64,000 nucleotides of DNA from Heliocidaris erythrogramma (taxonomy: Eukaryota > Echinodermata > Echinoidea > Camarodonta > Echinometridae): NCBI GenBank assembly GCA_025617745.1, contig CM046871.1, positions 29,280,433 to 29,344,432 of the forward strand. The letters run 5' to 3'. The position numbers were made by a program, and so were the translations under genes. The notes under the pieces were generated by a model. It saw nothing but the letters and a program-made list of their open reading frames with translations, ran no database searches and was not told the DNA's origin. Of the stretch, positions 35,210 through 47,400 are shown piece by piece (within the stretch, counting starts at the first letter, position 1; each line of letters begins with the position of its first letter).

Positions 35210-35403
35210 AATTCGATGAACCTGAAGTAAGGCAAACACGCTTGGTAATGAGAACCTGGAGCAGAAGCACATGTTTCCTAAAGGGCTTCATAATTAGAAG
35301 AGATCTGGCTATATAACAAGAACTGAACTCAAGTAACCTGATGCAAGGCCAACTCGCTGGTAACAAAAACTGAACTCAATGAACCTGAAGCGGAAGCACC
35401 TGC

Positions 35404-38400
35404 CTAGATGAAGTCCTCAGAGGAATCATATTCCTCCACCAGGTTGGCCATCATCTCATCCTCATCATAGCTCGGAAGAATCACTCTCCTGCCACGACGA
35501 GATCTCCTAATATTATCTGGTGGGCCGGCACCCTTGAAGATACCCTTAAGGGTGCCCTTGAAGGTGTCCTTGAGAGTACCTTTGAGGGGTTCTTTTGTGG
35601 CCCGCCCAGCGCTTGCAAAGGCAAGGGGCTTGTGCCTGCGGACAGGGGCAGGGGATTCTTTGGGGGTGGAGCGGTATCTTGATGGCTTGGGAAGGAAGCA
35701 ACATGCTTGAGAATTATAATGTACACTGAACTTGGGCAGCTCTCTCGATATAAAAGCATTACATATTAGGTCACACAAACACAAACTAGAAAGGAGATAT
35801 AGAAGGTGATAAATAAGAAAACATAAGAAAGAAATGACAAGAAAGATAGAACAGTCAAGAGGAAAATTGTACATAAAGCATAAAAGATGTTTGGAGAAAA
35901 AGAGTGACAACTCTCTCTGGCATGGAATCTTCTAAATGGGATATATAGAGATGCAACATGAAAAAGACACTACCCGGTAGATATAAAATGGATGAAGATT
36001 CAGATGAAACTAGAAATGTGCATTGCTGGGGCCGCGCAATGCTAAATGTATCCCCCGGCACTGGCAGCAATTTGAAGGAGGGACAAAGACCCTCCCCCAT
36101 CCCCTCCCTCAAACAAAAGGATGGTGTAGAAATTAGATGTGTAGGTTTCACTAAGACACATCTTCATATAAAATTTGAAAGAAATGTGTTGAGAGATATA
36201 CCAAGATACATCTCCATACAAAATTTGAAAGAAATCCATCAAGAAATGTGGCCTGCAGAGTGCACTCACGCCATGCCCTGAAGTATGACCTTTGACCCTA
36301 TAAAATACGGAACACTGGTGGCAGCATCACCAAAAACTATAGGTTTTTAGATTACACCAAGAGACACCTTCATGCAAAATTTGAACGAAATCCGTCAAGA
36401 AATGCAGAAGTAAGAGTGCAAGAAATGGAAAAATGACCTTTGACCCTATAAAGGACGGAACAATGAGGGCAGCATCACCAAAAATTAAATATGTGTAGAT
36501 TATACCAAGATACATCTCCATACAAAATTTGAATGAAATCCGTCAAGAAATGCAGAAGTAAGAGTGCACAAAAAAGGACAAATGAGCTTTGACCCTATAA
36601 AGGACGGAACAATGAGGGCAGCATCACCAAACAGTAAAGATGTGTAGATTATACCAAGATACCATCTCCATACAAAATTTGAAAGAAATCCATCAAGAAA
36701 TGTGGCCTGCAGAGTGCACTCACGCCATGCCCTGAAGTATGATCTTTGACCCTATAAAATACGGAACACTGGTGGCAGCATCACCAAAAACTATAGGTTT
36801 TTAGATTACACCAAGAGACACCTTCATGCAAAATTTGAACGAAATCCGTTAAGAAATGCAGAAGTAAGAGTGCAAGAAATGGAAAAATGACCTTTGACCC
36901 TATATAAAGGACGGAACAATGAGGGCAGCATCACCAAAAATTAAATATGTGTAGATTATACCAAGATACATATCCATACAAAATTTGAATGAAATCCGTC
37001 AAGAAGTGCAGAAGTAAGAGTGCACAAAAGGGACAAATGAGCTTTGACCCTATAAAGGACGGAACAATGAGGGCAGCATCACCAAACAGTAAAGATGTGT
37101 AGATTATACCAAGATACATGTCCATACAAAATTTGAAAGAAATCCATCAAGAAATGTGGCCTGCAGAGTGAATTCACGCCATCCCTTGAAGTATGACCTT
37201 TGACCCTATAAAAGACGGGACACTGGTGGCAGCATCACCAAAAAGTACAGATTTTTAGATTACGCCAAGGGACACCTTCATGCAAAATTTGAACGAAATC
37301 CGTCGAGAAATGCAGAAGTAAGAGTGCAAGAAATTGAAAAATGACCTTTGACCCTATAAAGGACGGAACAATGAGGGCAGCATCACCAAAAATTAAACAT
37401 GTGTAGATTATACCAAGATACATCTCCATACAAAATTTGAACAAAATCCGTTGAGAAATGTGGCCTGCAGAGTGCACTCACGCCATGCCCTGAAGTATGA
37501 CCTTTGACCCTATAAAAGACGGAACACTGGTGGCAGCATCACCAAACACTATAGGTTTTTAAATTACACCAAGAGACACCTTCATGCAAAATTTGAACGA
37601 AATCCGTTGAGAAATGTGACCGCCAGAGCGCACACAAGAGTACACACAAGACATCTATCAAAATATGACCTTTGACCCTATAAAAGACGGAACACTGGGG
37701 GCAGCATCACCAAAATCTATAGGGTTCCAGATTTTACCAAGAGACACCTTCATACAAAATTTGAACAAAATCCGTTGAGAAATGTGACCGCTAGAGCGCA
37801 CACAAACTATCCCCAAAAATATGGCCTTTTACCCTATAAAAGATGGAACACTGGGGCAGCATCACCAGAAACTATAGGGGTCCAGATTTTACCAAGATAC
37901 ACGTCCACAGGAAGTCTGAAAGAAATTCGTCGAGAAATGTGACCGCTAGAGCGCACGCAAGAATGTGACGCGGCGGCGGCGGCGGCCGCGAAACGCTGCT
38001 GAATCCAAAGTATCCTCCGGCATACTGCCGGGGGATACAAATATGTACTGCTGCAGTAATTGTAATACAAAAAATAAAGATGCATGTACATGTATACAGT
38101 TATGAGGCAAAACAAAATGATACGAGGAAGGCAGGATCACACACATACACACATATATTGACTGTACATATTGAATCTAGCTATTTCTTTTTTTTGGAGG
38201 GTCTCGAGTCTCCGTCAACATCATCATTTCACAAGTACTTACCAAGACTTGCATGGCTTGTCCTTCGTGGAAGTCCTCCTCGTCTTCCTCCTCCTCCTCC
38301 TCCTCCTCTTCATCATCTTCATCGACCTCCTGGTGCATGGGATGCCTAGTATCAAGACAATGAAAAACACCTCGGTATTAGCCACTGTCTCATGGTTTAC

Positions 38401-41400
38401 ATGGTCTTGTAACTCATATGAGCAAGTTACATGACATTCATTACCAAGTGTCACTGAATTGTAATATGGTGCCAACATAAATAGGCATGGAAAGGGTTAA
38501 ATCCAAAATAAAAACCGAATTCGACTAAACTAGGTTTGTGAGGAAACTCCAACACTTTTCCCCAGTTTTCTAAATACCAACCCTTGAAATGCTGTGTCCT
38601 ATCCATATCCCTGCCCCAAGGCTAAGCTTTGGTTGCTATATGCCTTCACAACCAGTACTCCTAATTTTCATCACACCTCTTTCAAAATTCAGAGTAACTA
38701 AATTTTCCCCATTTCCCCCTTCTTTTTCCAAGTTATTCAGTATCATTACTGCCCAGGTAGCTAGTACTGAATATAACCTATCCTTGAACTTAGTCCCTAG
38801 CCTTTTCTTTCTCTGAACCAATGTATACATATCTGAAGCCATTATTTTCATTGCACTGAATACTGATGCTCCACGATGCTACTCCATTAGGCTCCAAGAT
38901 TTGGGGAGCAATTCATTCTCCATGTAAATAATCTGTTATCATTCCTTTACTTCTCCCTGGTCCTAGACTTAATCTATCCCTGTACCTGTCCCTAGTCTTA
39001 GCCTTGCTTGCTTGCTTTCTGCCTTCATAACTATGCCTAGCCCTAGCTTTCTTGGTCCTAGCCCTCTGGCTGTTGAGCCAGGAGGCCACGGAGGCTTGTG
39101 AGCTTGGAGCAGTATCCTCCGTCCTGTGAAATGGGTAAGTACATGTGTTATTCATTGTCCTAAACTCAATATCATCCTTTCAGAACTCAAGGGTAATGAG
39201 GCCTACAGGAAGTGGCGTAGTAGGGGGGGGGGGGGCACATGGCCCCGATCGTTGGGTGAAAAACTAATAAAAAGAGAGAGGGAAGAGAGAAGGGGAAAAG
39301 GACAAAAAAGAAGATGATAGAAACCCTCCTGCATCCTCCACCTAATTGTTGGCGTGGTTAATTCTCGATTCAATCACCGAGTGAGACCAGTGCCCTCCCC
39401 ACTGATATCGGTGCTCCCACAATGGCTGGATCCATACTACGCCACTGTCACAAGGTTTTCTATAGCCATACAAGTATGTTTGTATTCCGTTATTGATAGT
39501 GTAAAAAGCATGGCATACAAATATTCCTGGACAACAAAGCTTACAAACAGGCTCACTGGTCAATATTATATCTGGTAACATTTCTTGGCATGGGAATGGG
39601 AAGTGTCAACATGAGAACATGATTTATAGTCTATTTTTGCAGGTGGTTGCGCAAAGTGCTCATGCTACTAAACCAGGGCCCCGTTTCATAAAACTTGATA
39701 TCTATAACAAGTTACACTAACAGTTATAAGCTACTGAAATACTTGCGTCTGATTGGCTTAGAGTAAATTTGTCAGTAGTTATGTGGCAGTTGTTATTAAT
39801 AATAAGTTTTATGAAACAGGGCCCAGATTGAGCATATTCTGCCTTTAAAAATACAAGCCAACATGTTTTTCTTGGATGAAGATGTGAAGTACTCACTCAA
39901 AATCTCGATCGGATCCTTGCAGTGATGTTTCCTCATCTCCTCTGAGTCGCTTTGCTGCACCATGGACGTTCATATGGGCATCCCGTGATAACCACTGGTC
40001 GTTGGAACTCTCGTCTGAGCAAAAGGTAAGAAAATTGCCAGAGAAAATGTCATATGTTATCTATATAGACATCTCAAGAAAAATCTACACCAGGGGTCCC
40101 ATAACACAAAGATTTGCAATGAATTGCATATTTTAAACAATGATTCTGAACAATATGTGCATGCAGCAATGATCTTGATTGGACATTGCCATTTTGCAAA
40201 TGATTACAATCATTTGTGTTACAGGCCTAACATAAAAATAATACCTCTTTATATCAACCTTTTTTATACCCATTTTTCTCTTTTTCTCTTTCAGACAATT
40301 TCTGTAATTATACTCTTCATTCCTTTGGCTAGCTTCTCCCTAAGCTCCTGTATTCTGGATATTTTCCCTTATCCTTCTCTCTCCTCCCGCCTTCTGCCAC
40401 CAGCTCCCCCCCCCCATTCTCTCTCTCTCTCTCTCTGTCTTTCAATCTGTCAGTTTCTCTCTTTTATCTGTATCTCTGTCTCTCTTTCTTTCTCTTTCTC
40501 TTTAATAACCCTACCTCCTTGCATGGCCATCTTTCTCTTCATTCCCTTCGCCTGTTTCTTGCTCATTTTTTGTATCCTAGGGATCTCCGGTGGTCTTTCA
40601 ATCAGATCTCCTTGGAGTAGAGAATGACGGTAGATCCTTAGAGGCGCCCATTCCTCCCCTTCCTGCTCTGTCATACCTTCCTTCAGGTTCTTATCCAAGT
40701 ATTGCAACCTAGCGGATGCATCATCAAGAATAAAACATTTTGTTTCTTTATCGACTACTCTAAACAAAGCAACTGAACTAAAAAATTATAATATTAGAAG
40801 AGACAAACTCTGTAATTTCGTCCTTCCGGTTCTTATCCAAGTATTGCAACCTCACGGACACACCAGAGAAACACTTTTTCAATCACATACTCTAAAACAT
40901 ATACCAGAGAACAGAAATAATATTAGTTGGAGACAAATAGTCTTGGTCTTGGGTAAGGTTCCAGACTAATTTTAAATGCTTAAGGGTCATTTTCCAGCTG
41001 TTACTTTAAACATTCAAAATTGGAGGTCACTTACCTTCAATTCCATTATTTATTTAGCAATAACTGGGCACAGTTCATACTAGGAATTTCAGAGTTCTTT
41101 ATGATCCGGGTTGATGGTCAGTCAGTCCTCGGTCAGTCATATAATATATATCTTGAAGCCCTTGCTTTGAATTGAGGTTATTTCCCATTGAAATATGTTA
41201 TGACACATTCTCCTGGGGCGGTATTCTGAAAACTATGTTATCTTTTATGTTAAGGAGAACTACGTTAATTGTCATAACAAATTGAAATTGCGCGTAATAA
41301 ACACTAATCAATGGTGCTTGCGCAAATGTCTCTGTTAACTTTAAGCGGGCACAGCCATCTTTGCGCAATCATTAACCAATCACTTGTCCTGATTTTGATT

Positions 41401-44400
41401 TGTTATGACAATTAACATCGTTTTACTAACATAAAAATTAATACGGTTTTCAGAATACGGCCCCTGGAGTAACTGTCACTAGAGCATATTTTGGAGCATT
41501 ATGAAATGACTGAAGAAAAGACTAATACACCAAGGATGGCTATAGAGTGACTTACACAGTACGCTTGTCTTGTCTCATCAGCTTACTGCTAAACTCTGTC
41601 AGGATCTCCAGGTAACCAACGTTGGGTGGAGGACCATACTCGTTGGCAGGGTCTTCTAATGGTGTCAAGCTGAACTGAATACCTTCCCTGTAAACGAAAC
41701 ATGACATTACTTAACCTTTCTTACATAATTTACAAAAATTTTATCATGACAATGGACAAGAGTTTAAAGGACAAGTACAATAGCAAGTTTGTTCTTTCAA
41801 TAAGTGGGAAATTCCTTAAAATAGTGACTCAACTACATGTAGTTTCCAATTAATGATAATAGGAATATTTATGATTAATATATCATCTGTTAAGAGACAA
41901 AAGGACCTGAATTTACACTGTTTTACATAGAGTTAAAGAGAAGGTTGAGTTCTGGGAAAGGTGAAAAATAATTTGTGAGCTTTCTAATTCCTTTTATGTC
42001 AGTTTGGAAGAACATCATAACAGAAATGCCCCCTGAAAAGGATTGCTCTTCAAATGCCCTCATATTAGAAATATGACAAGAAATAGCTGAAGTGTTCGGG
42101 CCAAACATTCATACCACATATGGTGTAGTCCCATATACCCATTTCTGTGTGCAGTGCATGTGCTTGTCAGCGCGATTGGATCAATTTCTTATAATTTGAT
42201 GATTCCATTATACACCAATTCTTATGTAGACATGATGAACCTTTCCAAAGAGCTTGGAGACAGTTTCTTTCACAATGTATTCGCATGACCAGAACTCAAC
42301 TTTATCTTTAAAGCCCTTTTTGCTCCCAGCAACCAATATTGCCAACATTTTAAATAAAGATTGATAAAAAGGAAACAAGAAGAGTGGTATTTATGGACAG
42401 GTGGTCTTTGGTTCAATTTCAGGTTTCTACCATTCCAATTCAATAAAAAAATAAATTAGGTATCAATTTCATTTCCACTATATCACATATACATGTAAAT
42501 GTAACTTTATGGAGAGGAGGTAAAATAAACCAAGTATTGAGATAAAATGTTAAGAATACATACTTGTGTAAGGCAGCCACTGCATCCCTAGTCTTGATCT
42601 GGTCAAGGCCAAAGGTCAATGAGAATCGTCTAGCGAGTTCCTTGATGGCGTTGAGTTGACTCTGAGTCTTAGCCTCGTCGTATCCCATGTCTCCTTTCAT
42701 GTCCTTGAATAACTGTATAAAGGAAATAAAATGTCAAAGGTTAAAGGTGGATGCGAATCTCTTAACACGTTCCTTGATGGCAATGAGGTCTGAGTCATAG
42801 CCTCATCATATCCCAAGTCTCCTTTTATGTGAGTTACTGGGAATCAAAACAAATCAGTGTAATCATTCATGTAAGAAATCAAATCAAATTGCACCAATCA
42901 TATTACAATAGAGTGTGAAGAGGAAATCATCCAAAGAAGAACGCAAATCAACAGAGGCAGATCCAGTATTCTCTTGGGAAAGATGGTTGGAGGCACAAAT
43001 CTGAAAAATTCCTGAGAAGACAAAAAAAGTAGATAACTTATAGTAAAAATCACATTATTGTAGAGTAATAATGGTAAAAATCATATTGTTGTGTATAGGA
43101 TATAGCACTTTTCTAAAAGAACATTTTTCTCCTTTTGACAAAACCTCAATTTTTGGAACAGAAAATACATTAATACATGTATCATAAAAGATTGAGGATT
43201 ACCTGGGTAAGACTCAGACCAAGTGTCCTGGCACAGCTGATCTTGTTGTTCTCTCTTGACTTGGCGAGGGTCATCTTGATGATATCACCATAGTCATTGT
43301 AAAACTATGCAGAAAAATATAAACAGTCAAATTTTAGACGAAGGTTTAGCTTTAAAGATAATATCTAGTTCTGGCAGCCAAAAGGAAATTGGAATGAAAC
43401 TCGTTGAACTTGTAAAGTAAATATCTGAAGGAAAGCCACAACGAGGCTACAAACGAACCTCAGAGAAGTTCGTAGAAATCACTGGACACACATCAATAGG
43501 TTTGTTTTACCCGTCGCCGTAACACAAGGAAATATGTGCACCGAGTCAGGCACATATTTTATTTTCCACCTCTCATTTTTGACATTTCTCATGAGACGGA
43601 AATAACTTCACAGTAGCTTAGAATTCTTAACCCCTTCCATGCCACCAGATTTTTAAGCAATTGTCCAAAATGAACTTTCAGGAGTTAAATATTAACTTTC
43701 AATGAGGTTTTTCTTGAGCAAACTGGGCAAAGATATACTGTATAGGAATAAACATTTTAATGAAGGCACAGGTTTCTGTACAAGGAAGAATTTTCAAGCC
43801 ATTCTGAGCCTAAACGAAATGTTCAACACTCATCAACATTTTTGGGCGGGGTATTCCGCCCACGGCATGGTAGGGGTTAATACCATGCTAGTTCATCACC
43901 TAAAATCAAAGAAATCTGACAAGAAGACACCTACCTTCATATAATGCTTGAAGATCCCTGATGCATTCCTCATCTCAATGATGCTGAATACGATGAGTTT
44001 ACAGAAGGAGGCTAGGAGGTTACGTCTCTTGTGAAGCACCTCAATCTTGTGGGAGTCATCACCATCTTCTTCGTCCTCTGGGGGGTTGTAAGAAACAAGT
44101 GATAGAGCTAACATGAATTCAAGTACTTGGGACTGTTATATAATCTACATGTACATGTACGTATCATAACCGGCTATCAAAGTGCTTCTTAATCAATCTG
44201 TAAAGTGGAATAGAAATACTAAATATCTTGGACTAAACACCATACCTAACCCTAACCCAACACCTAACATAACAACCCCAATTGCAACACTACCCCTATA
44301 CCTTTGATGAAATTACACCGGAGAACTTTTAGCCGAAGCATGTGTCAGATGATCAAAAGGATGTTTGAATTTATGTTGATGGCCACTGAGTATCACCAAT

Positions 44401-47400
44401 CCCATAGGCCCCTTCATCACGGGTACAATCTTGTTCAAACTCTTATTTTTAATGCATTCATTCACTTGATAAATTGGATAAATCTCACCGTCATCGTCTT
44501 CCTCGACAAAGACATGCTCCTGCACAAAGTCAGAGAGAAGTGTCTGGAGATTTAGGTTTGCTTCGTAGACCAGCGGGGCAAGGGCAGGCTGGGCGGCCAG
44601 CTGCCTACTGAACACCACCATCAGGTCACAGATAGTGATGAAAGCCTCTTCTCGGATCTGCTCACTGCCGTCGATGAGCAGGGAGGAGCAGGTCTTGATC
44701 AGCTCGCTGCACTGACGACGGATCTTCTTCATATCGCTCTGTCGTGTGGTGAGGGGAAGAGGCTTATTCATGATTATTTGGTTCCATAAATCCTTTAACA
44801 CACGAAGCAGTAAACTGCCTCCAAAAAAAAAAAAAAAATGTTTCGGCTCAATAACAGCACTGAACATGTGAATGACAGAAAGATGGAGGTGGGGAAAATC
44901 TAGCTGCAACAAAAGTCTGTGAAATGTTCTCACTTATCTGTATGCTATAAGATATAGAAATGAGAAGCATACAGCTTCTATGTCATTTTATATTCTCACA
45001 GCGGTTTTTCATGTGGTTTTTGATCATGTAAGAATGAGGCTTGAGCCAGTCTTCACTAAAGCGAGCAAACTTAAACCTGGGGAGTATTATCAAGTGTTTT
45101 GTCAGTGATTTTTACCGACAACTGTTATAAGCTACTGAAATCATTGCATCTAATTGGCTGAGAGCTGACAAAACACTTGATGAAACGCTCCCCAGGCTGA
45201 ACTTTAATTCCTCTAAAATATGAAGCACCAAGTGGTGACCTTTTTATTTCATATTATAATCATGAAGCAGCAAGAAGAATGATTACCATTTCAGGGTTTT
45301 GATTGTCCAGCTTGGTCATAGTCCACATGATAGCGTAGTGGCAACACGAGATGGCCAGGGTGAAGATCTGATCCGGTGCAGCCCCTCTCTCGGAGCATCG
45401 CTTCACCAGGCTGAACAGGGATTCGTACAACTCCCATCGGGTCAGGTCATGGCAGCTGCAGGTCAAGAGATCAAAGTTTACACATCAATACTCTATCAAT
45501 ATTAAATCTATATTTCTTAACATCAGTGTCTACTGTGACTAACTGTTTCACAAGGCTAAACAGAGAATCGTACAGCTGTCAGTGGAGCAATCGTCCTAGA
45601 GAGGGAATTGTCCCGAGGTACTTGTCCAAGGGTGGTAGTCAAGCATTTCGTAGCTCTAGAATCCTAGAATCCTTGGAGACTTCAAAGACACTAGACTGAT
45701 TTTGCATGGTAGATACAAATCTATCCAATTATTCACAAAAGAGTTGTAACACAACAAAAGTAATAAAATCTGAGTGAAGCAACAAATTTTAATGGTCTCC
45801 CCCACTACAAATACATGTCATTAACACATATTTGAACAAATTCTTAACTTAAAATTTGTATATAGTGAAATTCTTTGTGAAGAGAGATAACAGTTATTCC
45901 ATTACCTGTAGAATGAAGCAATTCTTCGGATACTGGATGAGATGTTGTAGAGGTCATCCTCCGTTGGATTCTGAGTCTAGAATGCAATGGTGAGTAAGAT
46001 GGAAAATACTTTGAAAAACAAATCCAGTACATTTGTTTCTGCTTCGAGAATACAAGTAACTCTCATATAAAGTTTGCCCCAAATAAACTCTATAACGTCC
46101 CATAACTAGTCAATCCCATGTACACACCTAAAGTCTGTTACATTTTCGGTAAACCTCAGCTTTATTTGTACCATGCTGCCAAAACCTGCCTCATGAAGAT
46201 TTCTATGTGACTATGCTCAGTCAAAGCAAGTCACCTATCAAATTCAAAAAGGCAAAGGTGCGTAATGGACACCCAAAACATATTCGGCAGTGCATCATAT
46301 CGGTGTCCCAACGTTTGCTCTGGTGATATTTGGTCTGGGCTTCATTATCCTTTATATCGTCAAAGATATAGGCCCGTATTCTGAACTCCGGTAACTAAAG
46401 CCGCGGTCTAAGTGCGGTTTAAACCCAGTCTAAACCTGGCCTTTAAACAAGAGTTTCAAGATAATCACATTCTGAACTCCGGTTTAACTCCAGTGCAGTC
46501 TAGACTTTAAGTGTGGTTTAACTTTGTACAGAAATGCAGACTGCAGCTATGGGTAGTTGAAGTCCGGTTTAACTTAAATTGGAGTTTAAGTTAAACCAGA
46601 GTTCAGAATACGGGCCATAGGGTTTCGGTGGACGCGCTACTTGTTTAACATGTAAAATCATACAGGTGCGCGCATCGTGTTGCGTAAAATGACAGCGTAT
46701 AATTGTACTCGGTACAAATGACCTTCATCTGAGCTAACGCAAAGTGTAATCACGAACTGGCTTATTGTCGCTGGAGCATGTGTCATAGAAGACACCAGGC
46801 ATAAAGCCTAAATGACTTGGGATTGTCTCCTATTAGGGTCTCCAACTCACCATGAGATAAGCATCTACGCTTCTCTTGAGTCTTTCAGCCAGGTTATCAA
46901 GAAGTGTGCTCTGTGCAACCTGGACCCTTGGTGTGGTGCTGTACTGCTCTCCTAGAAGCGTCTCGTATGTCTTTGAGCATGCATCCAGCACCTGACAAGA
47001 CAGAAGTTGGCAAAGCAAGGAACTTGATTAAAGCTAACTTTGAATATTCGCAGTCAAGCTCCCCTCATGCAACAAAGTACTCACAGGATCATTGTGAACT
47101 GTTATGTAATAAAATATACATTGTGGTGAAGTAAAGGCCACCTAAATGCAAATAGAATGTACAAAACTTGCTGAAAAATACTAACTTGGATTAGTCCACA
47201 TGGGACAACATAGCAGATAAACAAGGTATGTGGCCTAGACATAGTCCCCACATTGTGTAAAATGTCTAGTCTAATTTTCCTTATTACTCAGTAATTGCAC
47301 ATTTTTCTTGCAGAATGATATGAACAGTATCAAAGACTGCCCATAAACCATACATCTCTTCAGTTACATTCATAACGAAGCGCATTCATACATTACCTCA

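Larger units (their letters stand above)
34620..35403 (-). repeat. Tandem units in the 3' flank or UTR of STAG
   Basis: Units built on GGCCAACTGGCTTTGTAACA followed by AGAACTGAACT and TGAACCTGAAGCGGAAGCACC recur from about 34645 to the STAG stop codon at 35404; the last unit runs into the stop. Two copies (34690-34830 and 34828-34960) are near-identical ~140-bp tandem units, each carrying one hairpin repeat. Nested at 35040-35209 is an inverted-repeat element. Confidence 0.6.

Noticed and set aside
40124..40627. 167-codon hydrophobic frame on the + strand
   Set aside because: Antisense to a STAG exon and a pyrimidine-rich intron; Ser/Leu/Phe bias comes from CT-rich sequence.
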